From Pseudomonadota bacterium (GTDB lineage: Bacteria > Pseudomonadota > Gammaproteobacteria > GCA-001735895): a stretch of 52,565 bases of DNA. Location: the NCBI GenBank assembly GCA_022563685.1, contig JADFMY010000007.1:1-52565 (forward strand). Reading direction: 5' to 3'. The notes under the pieces were generated by a model. It was not told the DNA's origin. It made no database searches and worked only from the letters and a program-made list of their open reading frames with translations. Of this stretch, positions 48,900 through 52,565 are shown one piece after another; position 1 is the stretch's first letter; the number at the start of each line of letters is the position of its first letter. A program made the position numbers and the translations under genes.

Positions 48900-50564
48900 C
48901 TAAACAGAGGCAGTTTTTACATGGAATAATTCCCAATCCCGATCCAACGACTTCAATCGTACCGTCCCGTAGCCGTCAAATTCAATTCCCGAGCCAGAGA
49001 CGAGATCGGTAATGGTACGAGATACTAGTACCTGGTTTACGCCCGCCAGGCTACAAAGCTCCCTGGTTGTTCTAATGGTTAAGTTGTCATCGTTATTTGT
49101 GTCGATTGCTACCTCACCGATGTGTATCCCGATCTGGCATTCGAAATCAAAGCTCTTGAATTTCTTCAGCATTTCAAGGCTGCAGTAAATTGCGCGGGCG
49201 GGGCCATCGAAGCTGTACATCCCGGCTGGTTCCAGGCATTTCAAATCTGTACCCCTGAACAAGTCCCGATAATGATCAATTGCTGAGAAAATATCGGCTT
49301 GTAACGCTTCCTGTTCTCCATCCGGTTCATCGAATTTGAACTCGATACACAATACGGTCGCGAGAGTCGTATTTTGCTCTGCCGGATACTCAATGCCATG
49401 TAGAAACTTGCCTATGGCATCGGTTATGAGATCCGTGTTACCAACCCAGGGTAGATGGTCCGCTCCTGGTAATTCGATATATTGCGCCCCGGGTATTGTA
49501 CTGCCGAGCAAACGACCCGCCTCTATATCGATTAAAACGTCCTCCGTGCGATGAATTACGAGAGTGGGGACATGGATGTTGGGCAGAATATCAGTGATAT
49601 CAATCTGGCTGTTCATTTCCATCAGCGCAATTACGGCACCGGGGGTCCCACCGAGCCGTTCGAACTTTCCCCACCATTCTGTGAATTCCGGATCACCTGC
49701 CATCGATGGTGCAAATGCTGGTAACGACTGGCCGCTGCCCCACGCAGATTCAACATAATCAAACAGCCCAAGCAGTTCTTCCCGGGTCGCATACCAGGAG
49801 GTAAATTTCGCAAAAGCTCCATACAGAATCAGGCCATTGCATCGATCCGGGTGCATTGCGGCGAATAATGAAGCGAGCGAGCCGCCCTCCGAGATGCCCA
49901 TGATGAATGCTTTATTCAGTTTTACCGCATCCATTACTGCTCTAACGTCGTCCATGCGGACATCGAAACCGGGTAACTCCGCCACCGTATCGGAAAGACC
50001 GGTACCACGCTTGTCAAAAATGACTACTCGCGCGAGCCGACCAAGAGAAGTTAGCCAGTCAGCGAAGCCTGGCTCAGCCCAGTAGTTGTCGATATGGGAT
50101 ACGAATCCGGGAACGAATACCAGGTCTAATGGCCCACTACCGAATTGCTGGTAGGCAATGTGTACATTTCCGCTTCGTGCATAGTGTGTTTTCGGCAGCT
50201 TGAATGCGGATGGTGATTTTAGATTTTCAGCGGGTGCGAATTGGATGTCCCGGGTTTCCGCTACCTTGGCGTGAAAGCGAAAACCTCGCCCGTGGATGGT
50301 ACGGATAAATTTTTGCTGGACGCCATCGTCTCCCAACAATTTTCTTAGACTTTTAATCCGGCTACTCAGGGTAGTATCGGATACGACACGATTCTTCCAG
50401 ATTTGATTGAATATTTCCTCCCTGCTGACGACTCGACCGCGGTTCTCGATCAGCATGATGAGTAACTCCATAACCTGTGGCTGAACTTCAAGCCTGGCTT
50501 CATCACGCCAGACTTCAAAGGAAGTGGAGTCAACCTTGAAGTGATCAAACAGGTAAATCATCAA
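48900..50564 (-). CDS. OmpR-type winged-helix / alpha-beta hydrolase / degenerate nucleotide-cyclase homology domain protein
   Basis: wHTH 'LIENRGRVVSREEIFNQIWKNRVVSDTTLSSRIKSLRKLLGDDG'; hydrolase 'IMGISEGGSLASLFAAMHPDRC' and 'LPGADHLPWVG'; C-terminal 'YSFDGPARAIYCSLEML...CQIGIHIGEVAI'. Confidence 0.88.
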   Translation of the reverse strand: MMIYLFDHFKVDSTSFEVWRDEARLEVQPQVMELLIMLIENRGRVVSREEIFNQIWKNRVVSDTTLSSRIKSLRKLLGDDGVQQKFIRTIHGRGFRFHAKVAETRDIQFAPAENLKSPSAFKLPKTHYARSGNVHIAYQQFGSGPLDLVFVPGFVSHIDNYWAEPGFADWLTSLGRLARVVIFDKRGTGLSDTVAELPGFDVRMDDVRAVMDAVKLNKAFIMGISEGGSLASLFAAMHPDRCNGLILYGAFAKFTSWYATREELLGLFDYVESAWGSGQSLPAFAPSMAGDPEFTEWWGKFERLGGTPGAVIALMEMNSQIDITDILPNIHVPTLVIHRTEDVLIDIEAGRLLGSTIPGAQYIELPGADHLPWVGNTDLITDAIGKFLHGIEYPAEQNTTLATVLCIEFKFDEPDGEQEALQADIFSAIDHYRDLFRGTDLKCLEPAGMYSFDGPARAIYCSLEMLKKFKSFDFECQIGIHIGEVAIDTNNDDNLTIRTTRELCSLAGVNQVLVSRTITDLVSGSGIEFDGYGTVRLKSLDRDWELFHVKTASV

Positions 50565-50743
50565 TCCGACACTAAACGATAAGGTGGGACCCCCACCGGG
50601 CTGAAAATTAAAAATTCACAATAAATCCATGATTTGTCCATGTTCGCTCCAAGTTTAAACAGGGATTCCCCGTTATCCTTTACTCACTTTTCAAATGAAA
50701 AGATATTTACTTCAACACCAATTTTAAATCAGGAGAATATGAA

Positions 50744-51088
50744 ATGACAATCACGGCTAAAAAAATCGTTGATCCAAGTACAGTTAAAGAAACACTCGTT
50801 TCAGTCATAGTAAGAGAAATGAGTATCTCGGTCGAGAGATTTTCTAACAGGCTGGCCCAGGTAAGCGGAGGAGTAGTCAGTGAAGAAAAATCATCCCCGG
50901 GGCGCTATAAACTACTGAGCTCAACAGGGTCAATTACCATCACCTGCGAGAAAATGCAGAATCGATATATCGGGTCACTGACCATCCCGGTAATGAAAGT
51001 TGAGCTTGATTTTGGACATTACGATATGACCCAGATCGAGTCGTTCATGAAGCTGTTTGATCGTGCTTACCTAAAACTAGGTGGCTAA
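50744..51088 (+). CDS. Hypothetical small protein
   Basis: 114-aa ORF divergent from the 48900-50564 regulator, RBS-like 'caggag' upstream. Confidence 0.6.
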   Translation: MTITAKKIVDPSTVKETLVSVIVREMSISVERFSNRLAQVSGGVVSEEKSSPGRYKLLSSTGSITITCEKMQNRYIGSLTIPVMKVELDFGHYDMTQIESFMKLFDRAYLKLGG

Positions 51089-51304
51089 AAATACCTGGGT
51101 ACTTCCTTTTTTAACTGGATGAAGCCTTTAACTTCCAGCGAGAGAAGTACCCAGAGTTTCTAATTGGATAAAAGAGAACGGTACCATGACCCGTAATCCA
51201 CCCCCTGCGCCGCCAGTGATTTTGGCGACGCCATCGGAATCCCTCCGTGTACCACACCATACGGCTACTGCACATTACACACAAACTAAACCAGGAGAGC
51301 GGTC

Positions 51305-51874
51305 ATGTCAGCAACGCAAATGAAAATCTCACCCATCGCTTACACCGATACCGGCAGTGGCGAACCCGTCGTAATGATCCATTGCTCTTCCTCCAGTGCA
51401 CGAGAGTGGCAGAGTCTGTGCGAAACGCTTAACGCTGATTTTCGACCTATCGCTGTGGATCAGTGGGGTTGTGGCAACAGTACCCCATGGAGTGGGCAGG
51501 TAGATTTCACGCTAGCGAGCGAAGCCGCACCTATCATGAATGTGATCTGAGAGATCGGCACTCCGGTTCATTTGGTGGGTCATTCGTATGGTGGCGGAGT
51601 TGCATTGAAGATCGCTCGTGAACATCCTGAACTCGTTCTTAGCCTTACGCTGATTGAGCCTTCATGTTTTCATCTGTTGGCCGGTGATCCTCAAGATGCG
51701 AAATCACTGAGTGAAATCACTACACTCGCGAATGCCGTAATCGATGCAGTATCCTCGGGCAACTATTGGGAAGGCACCGAGCAATTCGTGGACTACTGGA
51801 GCGGCGCCGGAACATGGGCAGCTATGCCGTACAAATCGCAAATGAGACTCTGTCAAACCCTGGGCAAGGTGTGA
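51305..51874 (+). pseudogene. Alpha/beta hydrolase interrupted by an in-frame TGA
   Basis: MSATQMK...ASEAAPIMNVI* (TGA 51548-51550) then, in the same frame, EIGTPVHLVGHSYGGGVALKIAREHPELVLSLTLIEP. Confidence 0.8.
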
Positions 51875-52021
51875 ACCGCCCCGGGTATTCCGGAGACTCG
51901 TTTGTGTGAGTCATGCCGTCTCGGATGACTTTTCAAGCTGCTGATAAGACACCAATTCGCCAGCCGGCTTCATCACACGAAATTTACAGCCTAGACGGTC
52001 AAGTTACTGCCATAGACACGC

Positions 52022-52041
52022 GGACTATAAGTCCCCGTACC
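52022..52041 (-). repeat. 20-mer shared with the tRNA-Ile-like half junction
   Basis: ggactataagtccccgtacc versus ggattataagcccacgtacc at 48539-48558 (17/20). Confidence 0.5.
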
Positions 52042-52075
52042 ACCCATAGGATAACTCGTTGAAAATCATGGGAAA

Positions 52076-52122
52076 TGGTGCCCAGGGGCGGAATCGAACC
52101 ACCGACACGAGGATTTTCAGTC
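52076..52122 (-). repeat. tRNA-Phe(GAA) 3'-half copy D
   Basis: 47 nt identical to copy C. Confidence 0.95.
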
Positions 52123-52228
52123 ATGGGGTCACAACTAACCCCAATAGGTAAATACAACAATTTCAATGGTTTACGTAGAAAGATGAGGAAGAAAATGTTG
52201 TAATGTGTTGTGGTTTTTAGCGTCTTAC

Positions 52229-52246
52229 TGGACTAATTTTGGACTA
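52229..52246. repeat. Tandem 11-bp-period repeat near copy D (possible arm-type site)
   Basis: TGGACTAATTT TGGACTA. Confidence 0.45.
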
Positions 52247-52565
52247 AATAAGCAGCCAGAAATTAGATTCAATGTGCCAAACTGAAATTGACATTTAAGT
52301 TAACGAGAAAGAGGAGTCCATCCCATTGCTAACGGGAAAGCTGACCTTCAGAATCAGCCTAGCAACTTCCGCTTAGTGCCCAAAGGAGCCATTTTGGTTA
52401 AGCGAAATACCATATCCTTCAGATAAATAAAGCAATTGTGTCATGGCAAATATTCACTAGTTGTAGATAATAGAATTCCTATCAGAGATAGCAAAGAAGA
52501 TTGAGTAATGGCAAACCCTCGACTGTTCCAGCAAATGTCTTACATGATCGCTCTCGAATCAAGAA

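Noticed and set aside
52508-52565. ATG-initiated open frame at the window end (MANPRLFQQMSYMIALESR...)
   Set aside because: Too short before the window edge to support a call.

Overview
Gammaproteobacterial-type chromosomal window. The first ~36 kb is mostly core-like: a lexA-imuA-imuB-dnaE2 mutagenesis cassette, an MFS carrier, a macro-domain protein, an ABC exporter with an AttH/CrtC-like lipocalin, an FMN alpha-hydroxy-acid dehydrogenase, an acyl-CoA synthetase, Sir2, a GDPD, a UroD-like methyltransferase, frdABCD, and an RhlE-type helicase. From ~36 kb on it is an accessory region. It holds a Fic gene overlapping a broken Ser/Thr-kinase/TPR gene, three separate HipBA-type toxin-antitoxin modules, and four copies of a 45-47 nt tRNA-Phe(GAA) 3' half, all on the minus strand at 38.9, 42.4, 48.3 and 52.1 kb. 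A promoter-bearing tRNA-Phe 5' half lies on the plus strand at 48.7 kb. Joining the two halves on paper gives a perfect cloverleaf. A tRNA-Ile(UAU)-like 3' half and two related 20-mers lie near the same junctions. I read this as tandem, integrase-less (in this window) tRNA-targeted cargo modules. Other notable items: four 18-bp palindromic operators at exactly 27-bp spacing before the third hipBA, distinct palindromes before the other two, an IS5-type MITE with a CTAA target duplication, and an in-frame amber and opal in otherwise recognisable genes. All family names come from reading motifs by eye; no searches were run.
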